From Dryas octopetala (Eukaryota > Streptophyta > Magnoliopsida > Rosales > Rosaceae), in the NCBI GenBank assembly GCA_963921425.1, contig OY992832.1, positions 19,194,835-19,258,834 of the forward strand: DNA of 64,000 nucleotides, read 5' to 3'. Positions 32,597-43,133 of this stretch are shown here, in pieces. Within the stretch, counting starts at the first letter, position 1; each line of letters begins with the position of its first letter. A program made the position numbers and the translations under genes. Below the pieces are notes generated by a model. That model was not told the origin of the DNA and made no database searches. It saw nothing but the letters and a program-made list of their open reading frames with translations.

Positions 32597-34309
32597 ATGG
32601 CTGAAATGAGCAGTTCTAACACTAGTAATGGAGGTGGTGGGTCATGTCAATTTGCAAAGCAAGTAGTTAGAGGCAGATGGTTCTCAGTGTTTGCCTCCTT
32701 TCTCATAATGGCTGGAGCTGGTGCCACCTATCTCTTTGGTACGTACTCCAAAGACATCAAGTCCACTCTTGGCTATGACCAAACCACACTCAACCTGCTA
32801 GGCTTCTTCAAAGACCTTGGTGCAAATGTTGGAGTGCTCTCTGGCCTTATTGGGGAAGTAACCCCAACATGGTTTGTGCTCCTAATTGGCTCAGCCATGA
32901 ACTTTGCTGGGTATTTCATGATTTGGCTGGCTGTCACTGAAAAAATTGCCAAGCCAAAAGTCTGGCAGATGTGCCTCTATATATGCATTGGAGCCAATTC
33001 CCAAAACTTTGCAAACACAGGAGCTCTTGTCACTTGTGTCAAGAATTTCCCAGAAAGTAGAGGTGTTATGCTTGGTCTGTTAAAGGGTTTTACTGGGCTT
33101 AGTGGAGCTATCTTTACCCAACTTTACTTTGCCATCTACCCAAATGATTCAAAATCTATGATTCTTCTCATTGGGTGGTTGCCTGCTGCACTATCAGTGG
33201 TTTTTGTTTACACCATCAGACCAATGAAAGTTGTCAGACGAACCAATGAGCTCAAAGTGTTTTACCATTTCCTCTATATCTCAGTCTCCCTTGCACTGTT
33301 CATCCTGGCCATGAGTCTGCTTCAAAGAAAGTTTGCTTTCTCCCAAGCTGCCTATGCTGGAACTGCCACTGTGGTTTGCCTGTTTATGTTTCTCCCTCTT
33401 GCCATTGCAATTAGAGAAGAGCTAGCCCTCTGGAACCTCAAGAAGCAACCTATTGATCCTCCAACTGAGGTAGCCATTGAGAAGCCACAACCAAGTGAAG
33501 CAAAACAAGAAGATTTTGCACCAACTTTCTCAGTAGAGCAAGTACAGAACACAAACACATCTTGTTGTGGTGACATATGCAATAAACCAGAAAGAGGAGA
33601 AGACTACACCATTTTGCAGGCACTGCTAAGCACGGACATGCTGATTTTATTCATTGCAACTTTTTGTGGACTTGGGTCAAGCTTGACAGCAGTAGACAAC
33701 TTGGGGCAAATTGGTGAGTCTCTGGGATACCCAAATAAAACAATAAGCACTTTTGTGTCATTAGTTAGCATATGGAACTATTTTGGGAGGGTTTTTTCTG
33801 GGTTTGTCTCTGAAAGCCTAATGGTGAAGTGGAAAGTGCCCAGAACCCTCATGATGACCATTATGCTTATTCTGTCATCTATTGCCTACCTCTCCATTGC
33901 CTTCCCATTCCCTGGCGCAGTTTATGTGGCATCAGTGATCATTGGGGTTTCTTTTGGTGCCCAATTGACATTGCTTTTCACAATCATTTCTGAGCTCTTT
34001 GGCCTTAAGTACTATGCTACATTGTTTAACTGTGGACAGCTAGCAAGTCCACTTGGGTCCTATATTCTCAATGTCAAGCTCACTGGAATGCTGTATGACA
34101 GAGAGGCATTGAAACAGCTGGCTAAGAAAGGGTTGACTAGAGCATCAGTGAAGGAGTTGATTTGCATTGGGAGTCAATGTTATAGGCTGTCTTTCACAAT
34201 CTTGGCTGCTATCACATTCTTTGGTGCTCTTGTTTCACTGATTTTGGTGATGAGGACACGAAAGTTCTACAAAGGTGACATATATAAGATGTATAGACAG
34301 GATGCTTAG
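32597..34309 (+). CDS. NFD4-like / nodulin-like MFS membrane transporter (copy 2)
   Basis: Single-exon gene, 570 residues, ATG at 32597 in good context (CCATGG). It has the same architecture as copy 1: a short polar N-terminus rich in Ser, Asn and Gly; [24 protein letters not shown] (41-52); [20 protein letters not shown]; a polar central loop with [32 protein letters not shown]; and [19 protein letters not shown] in the second half. Most differences from copy 1 lie in the N-terminus and the central loop, where ion or regulator contacts would vary; the helices are nearly the same. No frameshift or stop. Likely a functional duplicate. Substrate unknown. Its upstream region shares a block with copies 1 and 3. 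Confidence 0.92.
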   Translation: MAEMSSSNTSNGGGGSCQFAKQVVRGRWFSVFASFLIMAGAGATYLFGTYSKDIKSTLGYDQTTLNLLGFFKDLGANVGVLSGLIGEVTPTWFVLLIGSAMNFAGYFMIWLAVTEKIAKPKVWQMCLYICIGANSQNFANTGALVTCVKNFPESRGVMLGLLKGFTGLSGAIFTQLYFAIYPNDSKSMILLIGWLPAALSVVFVYTIRPMKVVRRTNELKVFYHFLYISVSLALFILAMSLLQRKFAFSQAAYAGTATVVCLFMFLPLAIAIREELALWNLKKQPIDPPTEVAIEKPQPSEAKQEDFAPTFSVEQVQNTNTSCCGDICNKPERGEDYTILQALLSTDMLILFIATFCGLGSSLTAVDNLGQIGESLGYPNKTISTFVSLVSIWNYFGRVFSGFVSESLMVKWKVPRTLMMTIMLILSSIAYLSIAFPFPGAVYVASVIIGVSFGAQLTLLFTIISELFGLKYYATLFNCGQLASPLGSYILNVKLTGMLYDREALKQLAKKGLTRASVKELICIGSQCYRLSFTILAAITFFGALVSLILVMRTRKFYKGDIYKMYRQDA

Positions 34310-35053
34310 ATTTTTGTTGGTTTATCAAGGTGCCAAAAACTTAAACTGGAAAAGAATCTTCAAGGGCACTCTCAGTTTTTTAGTTAGATTTTAGCTAAAA
34401 TAGCTAGAAAGTCATTTTAGCTAACCATTTTTGTAGGGGCTACTCCAACCATGCTCCTTATTTTAATTAGTCATGACTCATGAATTATTTTTTTTCCTTT
34501 GCTTTTATTGAATAATTGCATATCAGATTAATGTTGATTTAGTGTTTGGCAGTGCTTGTAATAAGGTTTTTTTTTTTGGCCAAGGTGCTTGTAATAAGGT
34601 TAATCTTGAGAAAAAGAAACGGAATGTGCTTGCAAAAAAAAAAAAAAAACCCTAGTGTGCTTGAAAAATATAAAATTATAGATAGGGCCATAGGGGAGTT
34701 GTCTCTTATTACAGCCAGTCAATTTTTCTTCTTTTTAAAAGTTTGTATAAAAAGAAGCCCGGCATTGTAGAAATTCACTCCGCTCTGATAAAATAGCCTT
34801 CAAAAAACAATGGCTCACACAAACTCACCCACCTCCCTAGCCTTACTTCTAGCCATTCTGTGGCCTCACTTCTCTATCAGTTCATGGAGGCTATTGTTAC
34901 TTTTCATTTCCATTATATGAAACCCAAAATTAATCCAACCCCATTTGTACTTTTTTCTTTTCTTTCATCTCTATCAAACATAATCATACACAAATTCTTT
35001 CTAGCACACTCTAAGCTGACCAAAGAAGGAATACACCTGCCAATTAGGCTAAA
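34310..35053. other. Region between MFS copy 2 and the MFS pseudogene
   Basis: Contains poly-T and poly-A runs (34567-34578, 34636-34650) and, at 34798-34835, the upstream block shared with copies 1 and 2. The leader text TTCTTTCTAGC(C/A)AC(A/T)CT is also shared. No gene recognised. Confidence 0.55.
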
Positions 35054-36733
35054 CTTAGCAGTTCTAGGACTAGTAATGGCGGCATTGGAAGCTGTGAAAT
35101 GCTTCGATTTACATTGCATTTGTTTATAGGAAGATGGTTCGTGGTGTTTGCCTCCTTCCTCATTATGGCTGGAGCTGGTGCCACCTATCTCTTTGGGACC
35201 TATTCCAAAGAGATCAAGTCCACTCTTGGCTATGACCAAGAAGCAACTTGTTGGGCTTCATCAAGGACCTTGGTGCCAATGTTGGGGTGCTCTCAGGCCT
35301 TATTGGTGAAGTAACCCCTGTTTGGTTTGTGCTCCTAATTGGATCAGCATGAATTTTTCAAGCTACTTCATGATTTGGCTTGCTGTCACTGGCAAAATTG
35401 CCAAGCCCAAAGTTTGGCAAATGTGCCTTTACATATGCATTGGAGCCAATTCCCAAAACTTTGCATTCACAGGCGCTCGTCACTTGTGTCAAGAATTTCC
35501 CAGAGAACAGAGGTGTCATGATTGGCCTGTTGACGGGTTTCACTGGGCTAAGTGGAGCTATCATGACCCAACTTTACTTGACCATCTATGGAAACGATTC
35601 GAAATCATTGATTCTTCTCATTGCTTGGCTCCCTGCTGCAATTTCAGTAGTTTTTGTGTACACCATTCGTCCAATGAAAGTTGTGAGACAACCAAATGAG
35701 CTCAAAGTCTTTTACCAATTCCTCTACATCTCAATTGTCCTTGCATTGTTCCTCATGGTCATGAGTCTTATTGAAAAAGCAGTTCCTTTCTCTCCGGCAC
35801 GGTGGCTATTCTGTTGCTCTTTGTCCCCCCTTGGCATTGTCATAAGAGAAGAGCTGGCCCTCTGGGATCTCCAGAAACAGCCTGTTGACCCCCCAACTGA
35901 GGTGAAAATTGAGAAGCCAGAAGCAATTGAAGCAAAAAAGGACGAAAAACCAATACAACAAGATGAGAAACCAGAGCCGGCCATCTTGTTTTGCTGACAT
36001 ATGTAACAAGCCACCAAGAGGAGAAGACTACACCATTTTGCAAGCACTCCTAAGCATAGACATGCTCATTTTGTTCATTGGAACTTTTTGTGGACTTGGG
36101 TCAAGTTTGACAGCAGTAGACAACTTGGGGCAAATTGGTGAGTCTCTTGGATACCCAACTCAAACAGTAAGAGCTTTTGTGTCATTAGTCAGCATATGGA
36201 ATTACTTTGGGAGGGTCTTTTCTGGGTTCATCTCTGAAATCCTTTTGGTGAGGTGGAAAATTCCCAGACCATTAGTAATGACATGTGCTCTTCTTCTCTC
36301 ATGCATTGGCCTCCTTCTCATTGCCTTCCCAACCCCTGGTTCAGTTTAAGTGGCATCAGTGATCATTGGGTTCTCATTTGGAGCTCAATTGCTATTGCTT
36401 TTTACAATCATTTATGAGCTCTTTGGGCTCAAGCACTTTGCCACATTGTTCAATTGTGGACAAATAGCATGTTCTCTGGGGTCATATGTTCTGTATGTGA
36501 AGCTCAATGGAATGCCGTATGATAGAGAGGCGATGAAAGAGCTGGCACAGAGAGGGTTGAAAAGGTTACAAGTGAAGGAACTGACTTGCTTTGGGAACCA
36601 CTGTTTTTGGATGTCTTTCTCAATTTTAGCTGCCATCACATTCTTTGGTGCTGTTGTTTCACTCATTTTGGTGTTCAGGACAAGAGCCTTCTACAAAGGT
36701 GACATATATGAGAAGTATGGACAGGATTCATAG
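35054..36733 (+). pseudogene. NFD4-like MFS pseudogene (copy 3)
   Basis: Full-length relative of the two upstream genes, broken in at least seven places. The start codon position holds CTT (35054-35056). A net 5-base loss follows TATGACCAA near 35240. One base is missing at about 35347 and two near 35478. Small compensating changes scramble the segment around 35797-35826. A frame change lies near 35985, and TAA replaces the Tyr codon at 36347-36349, just before [13 protein letters not shown]. All MFS regions are still recognisable, including [28 protein letters not shown] and the end FYKGDIYEKYGQDS. Divergence from the intact copies is visibly greater than theirs from each other. Not expected to make protein. 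Confidence 0.93.
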
Positions 36734-37471
36734 GCTTAATTTACTCTTTTTTTTTTTGGCCATTAGTTTTTCATGTGATATTTAGCTTCTTTGTTTCCTA
36801 GTCCCCTAATATTTTGATGGATTGTTACTTTTGCATGGATAAGGAGATCGATATCTGTGCTCTAGTGGAATTCATAAGGAGAGTGTGAAAAACGTCCCCT
36901 TTGTATTATCCTCTTTAGTCAAATGATTGCCGTATATATCTGCTAAAAGTCTTAAAGTAATTTCACTTGGAAAGAAAAATTCTTAAACTGCCTAAACCTA
37001 TCTAATTGGATTTTAAATCATTTGAAAAAGCTGCTATATATTATTCATTTTAGAAAGAAAGGGAGGCAGTACCGCAGTAGTGCTCCAATTTTATGTTTTT
37101 TTTTATTATTTGTATTCCCAATTCTACCATTAATACATTTTGACTTTTCATAACCTTTTAACTTCATTTTCTTGTTTATTATTGTTTGCAAAAACCTGCA
37201 TTTCCTTCTTTGCAGCATTCATCAATAAGTACAGTATTACTGTACTACTGATCCTGTGATCAGTCCAAAGTTCCAAACCACCTGTCGTATATATTCATCT
37301 CCTCAACAAGCTTTTGTAGCTTCCTTCAAATGTCAAACCTTGCAACGGCCATTTATGAGTATATTATATGTAATTAAATTTGGTTTGATATCTTTCCTTA
37401 ACATTTTTTGATATAGATCAATTTTCTCGTTCTTATATACAACTAATTTGCATCATCCAACCCACACCCCA
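36734..37471. other. Intergenic
   Basis: Downstream of the MFS pseudogene. Poly-T at 36748-36757, otherwise AT-rich with no open frame of interest, no inverted repeat noticed. Confidence 0.5.
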
Positions 37472-38121
37472 GGCCTTCTACTATGGAGAGAGCCAAAATT
37501 TGTGACCCAAACTCATTTTGGGTCTCAAATAGTGTCAAAATTTATTGCAATCTCACACTATATATATCCCTTCATTGAGATTTCAAGCCGCTAATTGATA
37601 GAATTAGAGCATCCAACCCGAAACCAATTGGCAATGGGTGGAGAGGCCCAAGACTTATAAGCACATATGCTAAGCCTTAGTTTTCCGATGTGGGACACTG
37701 CTCCACATTACTCTCAACACGCCCCCGCACGTGTGGCGATATTTTGAGCCTTACACGTGAACAAATTATATTGGGTGACGTGGGAGCACGTGTGACCGTT
37801 GGGCCTTACACGCGGATAACCAAGCTCTGATACCATGATAGAATTAGAGCATCCAACCCGAAACCAATTGGCAATGGGTGGAGAGGCCCAAGACTTATAA
37901 GCACATATGCTAAGCCTTAGTTTTCCGATGTGGGACACTGCTCCACATTACTCTCAACACTAATCTCACATACAGTTGGAGTCCCTAAGTTACACTTGAA
38001 AATATCATAAATTTGCTCCCAAAATACTGGGTCATATTTTCCGGCCTAAGTGTTGTATGAGACCTAATTGTTACCCAAATATGAGTATAGGCTACAAATC
38101 CGAGAACCATAATGGAAGGCC
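37472..38121. mobile_element. PIF/Harbinger-type MITE hosting a TRIM
   Basis: Left terminus GGCCTTCTACTATGG and right terminus CCATAATGGAAGGCC are inverse and almost equal to the termini of the large element at 3665. The right flank is TAA; the left flank is CCA, so the duplication has decayed or the left edge has mutated. Removing the TRIM and one target copy leaves about 280 bases with no coding capacity. It is probably a deletion derivative of the same family. Confidence 0.75.
37596..37959 (-). mobile_element. Complete TRIM retrotransposon, 364 bp
   Basis: Two 124-bp LTRs (37596-37719 and 37836-37959) appear identical by eye. Read on the minus strand they begin TGTTGAGAG and end CTATCA. 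Directly inside the minus-strand 5' LTR is TGGTATCAGAGCTTGG, the classical primer site complementary to initiator tRNA-Met. A G-rich polypurine tract (GTGCGGGGGCG) precedes the other LTR. The internal part is only 116 bases and non-coding. The target duplication CTAAT stands on both sides (37591-37595, 37960-37964). Such tiny elements depend on proteins of other retrotransposons. Confidence 0.95.
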
Positions 38122-38310
38122 TAACAAATCATTGATCAAAACACTCGTTACACATTGTGTGCATCAAAATGTTGAAATTATACACCTTTGGTAGAAACCC
38201 AAAATAAAAAATCTCCAAATGTCCCCAAGCAACCACAGGTGAGTTCAACTTCATAATTTTATCTAGTAGATAGCCACCACAAGCATGAAATGGGACTCGA
38301 TTATTAGATG

Positions 38311-38418
38311 TGTGTTTACATATGCATTGGAGGCAATGCCCAAACTTTTGCAAATACTGGAGCTCTTGTCACTTGTGTCAAGAATTTCCCAGAAAGCAGA
38401 GGTGTTTTGATGGGTGTG
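38311..38418 (+). pseudogene. Relic of an NFD4-like MFS gene, internal fragment
   Basis: About 36 codons: [20 protein letters not shown] then TCVKNFPESRGVLMG, matching residues about 130-165 of the intact copies. Nothing of the rest of the gene is nearby. It marks a fourth or fifth member of the array that has been lost. Confidence 0.85.
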
Positions 38419-38419
38419 T

Positions 38420-39060
38420 GAGAAATGGTGCTTTTGTATAGAAAGAAATGGTGCTTTTGTATAGAAAGAAAGGTGCTGCTTTGGGTTTATTTGGATTAGA
38501 CTTAATTTCTTTTTCTTTTTTTTGTCAACTTATTAGGAATAGACTTGGGATCCATTTTCTTATTTTTAATTTTTTGTGGTCCACACTTACATTGTATATA
38601 TCTTTTCTTGGATGATGTATTGTGATAAGATGACGAGTAGCTTGCCTAATTTCTAATGCATGGAGTATTTGTGCATCTAATTTTGGGTGGGTAAGTTTGG
38701 CATTCTCCATGGCCATGAGTTTTTCATGTTGTAGTCAGCTTTCTGTTTTGTAGTCCACTAATATTTTGATAATTAATTTCCAATATAAATCATGGCCGGA
38801 TTAATTAATAAATCTTATTCATATAAGACAATAATAACAAGAATACAACAGCAAACACTACAATAGATATTGAGAATATATGTGAAACCTAACCAAAAAA
38901 AAAATCATGAACAATAAAATCCTCACAATCTCTTTCACACAAGTATACAGTGGACTAAGCCACCATCAAACATAAAAACCAAACCATATGTTCCCAGAAG
39001 CTCTGAAGACTCTCCAGCATGCATCTAAGGAATTAATTAGATTGTTGAATGAGGCAGAAG
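38420..39060. other. Intergenic, 3' side of the proline-rich gene
   Basis: A short tandem duplication of GAAATGGTGCTTTTGTATAG stands at 38427-38475. The remainder is AT-rich and probably includes the 3' untranslated region of the minus-strand proline-rich gene. Confidence 0.5.
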
Positions 39061-39079
39061 CATGGCATGCCAAGTGGGT

Positions 39080-39514
39080 TCAGTTTGATGGGGGTGGGGA
39101 AAAGAATGGAATAGTAGTACTTGGGATTGAAGGGATTGTTGGCAATGGAGGTAGTGTCACTTTTGGGGAAGGGGGCAATGCTGGTTTTGGCAAAGATGGA
39201 ATTTGGGAGCTTGGAAATGGTGGCAGAGTTGGCAGTGTAGGCAATTGGGTAGAGGGCAATGGTGGCAATGAGGGCTTTGGCAGAGTTGGGGCAGTTGGAA
39301 GTGTAGGAAAAGGGGCTAAGGGTAAGGGTGGTAATTGGGTCTTGGGCAGAGTTGGTACTGAGGGCAGTGGAGGCAGTGGAGGTAATGTGGGCTTGGGCAG
39401 AAATGGAGTTGCTGGTGTGTCCAAGAGGTGGCGGGCTGCTAGGCCCATATGGGTGCTTGAGAGTGACAACACCACCACCATAGACATAATGAAGAAACAC
39501 TTGGGAAATGCCAT
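39080..39514 (-). CDS. Secreted proline-rich (cell-wall type) protein
   Basis: 144 residues from ATG 39514 (minus). The first 27 or so residues, MAFPKCFFIMSMVVVLSLSS and on to GLAARHLL, form a signal peptide. The rest is almost entirely Pro/Leu/Thr/Ser with a loose repeat of P(T/S)LP and LPPLP units and occasional Lys, ending FFSPPPSN. Such short repetitive secreted proteins (PELPK-like or hydroxyproline-rich) usually enter the wall. An ATG 28 codons upstream (39598) is in frame but lies within 10 bases of a TATAAAA-type box, so it would precede any transcript; the downstream ATG is preferred because the signal peptide starts there. No Cys after the signal peptide. Glycine-rich frames on the other strand are mirror artefacts. 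Confidence 0.7.
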   Translation of the reverse strand: MAFPKCFFIMSMVVVLSLSSTHMGLAARHLLDTPATPFLPKPTLPPLPPLPSVPTLPKTQLPPLPLAPFPTLPTAPTLPKPSLPPLPSTQLPTLPTLPPFPSSQIPSLPKPALPPSPKVTLPPLPTIPSIPSTTIPFFSPPPSN

Positions 39515-39602
39515 GGTTGAGACTTGAGAGGGGGATGAAGTTGAAGGGCAATTAAACACTTCAATTGTTTTGTGTTGTGAAGAGCAGAGAGTGTCCATTG
39601 GG

Positions 39603-39612
39603 TTTTTATAAG
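39603..39612 (-). promoter_or_regulatory. TATA box of the proline-rich gene
   Basis: The minus strand reads TTCTTATAAAAACCC, about 90 bases upstream of the preferred ATG at 39514. It leaves a leader of about 60 bases and argues against the in-frame ATG at 39598. Confidence 0.55.
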
Positions 39613-39619
39613 AAAATAT

Positions 39620-40287
39620 GTGGAGAGAGTTTGAGGACTTGGAAGCAACAACATGAGTTTGATGAGTTGTGGTTGGAGGAAGGATGAAAAAGCATAGGTT
39701 TGTTTACCTCCCTAACCAAGTTCAGCATAGGTTTGTTGACAAAAACTGTGAACTAGTTCCAAATTCAGCATAGGTTTGTTGATAGGTTATTGAACAAACC
39801 AAAGACTAGCCAAATAAAGAACCAACCAAAGACCAGAAAAAATATGATGGGACTATGGGAGCCACCTCAGAGTTCTGTTGGATACATTTTTTATTTTTTT
39901 TTTGTCAACTGATGGCTTGAGCCTTGACCTGCATGGCTTGTGTCTGGTGGGTTGGGAATTGGGATAACAAATATACAATTACATAGAATCTTTTTCTGGG
40001 TTTTTTTAAACTCCAAAACTAAAAATGGCATAATAGGCCGGTCCTCACGCTATATGCGGTGATGGAGAAAAACTTGAGTGAGAGGTTTCCTGCCACCTCA
40101 TCATGCTCAATGGCACAACCATCCACTCAAAACTTGTCATATATTTAACTTTAATTATAAGTATTTCTTTTCATTTTTATTGTTTTATCAATAAATAAAA
40201 AGCTGAAAAAAAAAAAAAATCAAGAATAGCCCAACTCTACAGCACTACGCCAACCACCATAATCGCAGATTGAGTAATATTTTTATT
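39620..40287. other. Intergenic
   Basis: Upstream region of the proline-rich gene with the phrase AGCATAGGTTTGTT repeated at about 39690, 39724 and 39768. No other structure found. Confidence 0.5.
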
Positions 40288-40895
40288 TAAGAAAAATAGG
40301 TCTATTAATTTTAATTACTAAATTTTAATAATTTTTTAGTTTAGATACTAAAATTAAATAGTATTTTAAATTAGGTAAATTATGACTGTCTTGGTAAATT
40401 GAAAGAGACAACTCACACCACTATACTATGTATTATTTTGAGTAAAAGTATTGTTTTGACCTCTATTTATATTATATTGTAGTATAATTTTTTTAAAAAA
40501 AATTCAATTAAGTCACAACTTAACTGTGATTGTCTCACAACTTAGATGTGACTGTCGTTCAGTTACAACTAAATTTGAAGTTGTGAGTGTCGTATAGTCA
40601 CAACCAAATGTAAAGTTAAGACTACATTAGCAAATTTTCAAGATAATATAAAAGCCTCAAGGGTAATTTTGTTAAAACTTTATAAATTTTAACTAACACT
40701 CATCATATGTGGGCCAAAGGACAAAAATGTCAAATGGAAAAGGCTCAAATCAAAGGGGTCAACATGTTTGTGACCTAATCTAAAAAACTACATTTAAATT
40801 TGGTAGTTCAATTGAAATATTATATGGTTTTCATGCTATACTAAAAAATTATTAGGATTTGGTATTTAATCCTAATTTTCTAAAGAAAAATTAGT
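40288..40895. mobile_element. Non-coding inverted-repeat element
   Basis: The left end (TTTTAATAATTTTTTAGTTTAG) pairs with the right end (TACTAAAAAATTATTAGGAT). The right-end block ATTTGGTATTTAATCCTAAT is shared with the element at 61470-62200, as is GTGACCTAATCTAAAA. The arms are diverged and the exact ends unclear. The interior contains repeats of TCACAACT(T/A)A words. Confidence 0.5.
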
Positions 40896-41269
40896 AGATA
40901 AAAAAATGAATTTTTTAATTTTATACAAGGGTAAAATAGAGATTTTATTCTAATTTAACAGAAAATGTGACGGAGGTGCCATATTGCTACACGGTGCAAA
41001 GTCTAGACGGTAAATAGTAAATTTTTTTTGTTTGGGTGGTAAATGCACACCCTTCCATAGTCTAGGTGGTAAATGTGCAAATTTCTTTATATTCTATAAG
41101 TTGTACCTCGAAATCCTAGAGTCTACAGTAGACATGAACCAAAGTCTGGTGGATGAATTATGACCGTGTGATTAGAGCATAATTAATTCCATTTTGAGGA
41201 ATGTTATTTACCTTCTCCTTTATATTTTCTATTTTAACCTTCTCCTTTATTATTTTAATTCTGCAATAT

Positions 41270-41535
41270 AGTCTCATATTGAGATCGTTCATTTTTTAGA
41301 TCACCCTTTGAAGATATCTCTACAAATAATCAACCAAATCGAAAATTGTTTGATCAGGTAACTGTTATCAAATAAACAAAAGGTGAATCTAGCTACAAAA
41401 TCAACCAAACGATTTCCGATTTGGTTTTTTTTGCAAAGATAATCTTTAAAGGATAATCTGAAAAATGAAATGCTCCGATGATACTAAATCTTTAAAGGAT
41501 AATCTGAAAAATGAAATGCTCCGATGATACTAAAT
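41270..41535. mobile_element. Small MITE with duplicated right end
   Basis: Left GAGATCGTTCATTTTTTAGA and the inner block AATCAACCAAATCGAAAATT pair with CCAAACGATTTCCGATTTGG and AATCTGAAAAATGAAATGCT in inverse. The right end is duplicated in tandem with a 46-base step (41444 and 41490). Related in sequence to the element at 23472. Confidence 0.6.
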
Positions 41536-42943
41536 AGGGCTGGGCACTAAAACCATAAACCGAAAACCAAACCGATTTTATCTCGTTTTGTGTCAATTTC
41601 GTGCCAAAAAATGATATCAGCCATCATCCTATATTGGACCCAAACCATACCGAATTTCAATGGGATGAGATTGGTTTCCACATCTCAATCCCAATTGATC
41701 CCGTACATTGCCGGTTATATTTAATTTTATTTTTTTATTAAGTGTGAAAAAAATTATATATATTCCTTTGAACTTGATATAATAATTAATAATTGTATAC
41801 CTATTATAGAGAAAACTGAACCCCTATTATAATTTGTATATGTTTATAAGTTTATTATAATTTATAATTATTGTTTATAATTTATGGTTTATAATACTAG
41901 ATAGTTTATAATTGTATATAATAGTATACTACTATACTCTATACCCTATACTTTTTTTTTGGTAAGTATACTAGTATAGGGTTTGGACTTTAGAGTATAC
42001 TAGTATATGATATAGGGTTTAGACTTTAGAGTATACTAGTATAGGGTATAAAGTATAGAATATACTAGTATAGGGTATATAGTTTTAATGGAGCATTTAA
42101 TTAATGTTAGGTGAAAAATTAACAATTTAAAGGGTGTTAGGTGTAAACTAAATGACTTGTTCTTATTAGATAAAAAAAAAAAAAAAGTATAGGGTATAGG
42201 GTATAGAGCATACTAGTATAGTGTTTGGACTTTAGAGTATACTAGTATATGATATAGGATTCAGACTTTAGAGTATACTAGTATAGGGTATAAAGTATAG
42301 AGTATACTAGTATAGGGTATAAAGTATATAATATACTAGTATAGGGTATATAGTTCTAATAGAGCATTTAATTGTTGTTAGGTGAAAAATTAACAATTTA
42401 AAATGTGTCAGGTGTAAAGTAAATGACTTAGTCTTATTGGATTAAAAACAAAAAAAATAGGGTATAGAGTATACTAGTATAGGATTTGGACTTTAGAGTA
42501 TACTAGTATATGATATAGAGTTTAGACTTTAGAGCATACTAGTATATGATATAGGATTTAGACTTTAGAGTATACTAGTATAGGTATAAAATATAGAATA
42601 TACTATTATAGGGTATATAGTTCTAATAGAGCATTTAATTGCTGTTAGGTGAAAAATTAACAATTCAAAGAGTATTAGGGGTAAAGGGTGAATGACTTGG
42701 TATTATTGGATTATAATAAATATATTTCCTTGTAAAGTAATAAACACAAGTAACTGGTGGCATGATGGGTCTGTGCTCCTTTGTAGCTTTTTCTTGGTTC
42801 CAAGTTCGAGTCTACTTTTAAGTGTTATTGTAAATATTTTGCTGATAGAGAATTTTGTAATTGGTTCCGATCACATCCCATCCCGATTCCAACCAACAAC
42901 TCCGGGATGCGATCGGGATGAGGTCCATTTCGACTCATCCCTA
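41535..42943. mobile_element. hAT-like non-autonomous element with internal repeats
   Basis: Starts TAGGGCTGGGCACTAAAACC and ends GACTCATCCCTA, short inverse termini of hAT type. ATACTAAA (41527-41534) and ACACTAAA (42944-42951) look like an 8-bp target duplication with one change. Sub-terminal words with CCGATTTTATCTCG and GATCGGGATGAG face each other. The interior (41930-42720) is built of TATACTAGTATAGGGTATA units and a block of about 270 bases present three times. No transposase. Confidence 0.65.
41930..42720. repeat. Minisatellite and triplicated block inside the hAT-like element
   Basis: TACTAGTATAGGGTATA and ACTTTAGAGTATACTAGTAT recur more than a dozen times. A longer block containing GAGCATTTAATT, GTTAGGTGAAAAATTAACAA and a tail of A runs occurs near 42090, 42362 and 42628. 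Palindromic ACTAGT cores make it hairpin-prone. Confidence 0.85.
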
Positions 42944-43070
42944 ACACTAAACTGTTTACACAACGAAGTTTGTGAGCCGGGCAGCCTTACCAGCCCACCA
43001 AGCCCAAACAGAAAATAACAGGCCATGAGGTTACGTTATATAACCGCGCCCTTTCAAAGCAGCCACAAAC

Positions 43071-43078
43071 TTTGGCGC
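43071..43078 (+). promoter_or_regulatory. E2F-type site upstream of the CANIN-like gene
   Basis: TTTGGCGCC matches the plant E2F consensus TTTSSCGC. It stands 56 bases before the first ATG. A TATATAA-containing word lies about 35 bases further up. S-phase control would fit a gene of chromosome maintenance. Confidence 0.55.
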
Positions 43079-43133
43079 CTCTCATTTTCTGAAATTTGAG
43101 AACCAGAGAAGAAGAAGACGAAACGAGAGGAAG

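Noticed and set aside
38988..39551. 179-residue glycine-rich plus-strand frame and a 172-residue minus-strand frame
   Set aside because: Shadows of the proline-rich gene; only the frame with the signal peptide makes biological sense.
42751..42825. tRNA- or SINE-like text (GGTGGCATGATGG and AGTTCGAGTC)
   Set aside because: A and B box-like words are present, but I cannot draw a cloverleaf and it lies in the hAT-like element.
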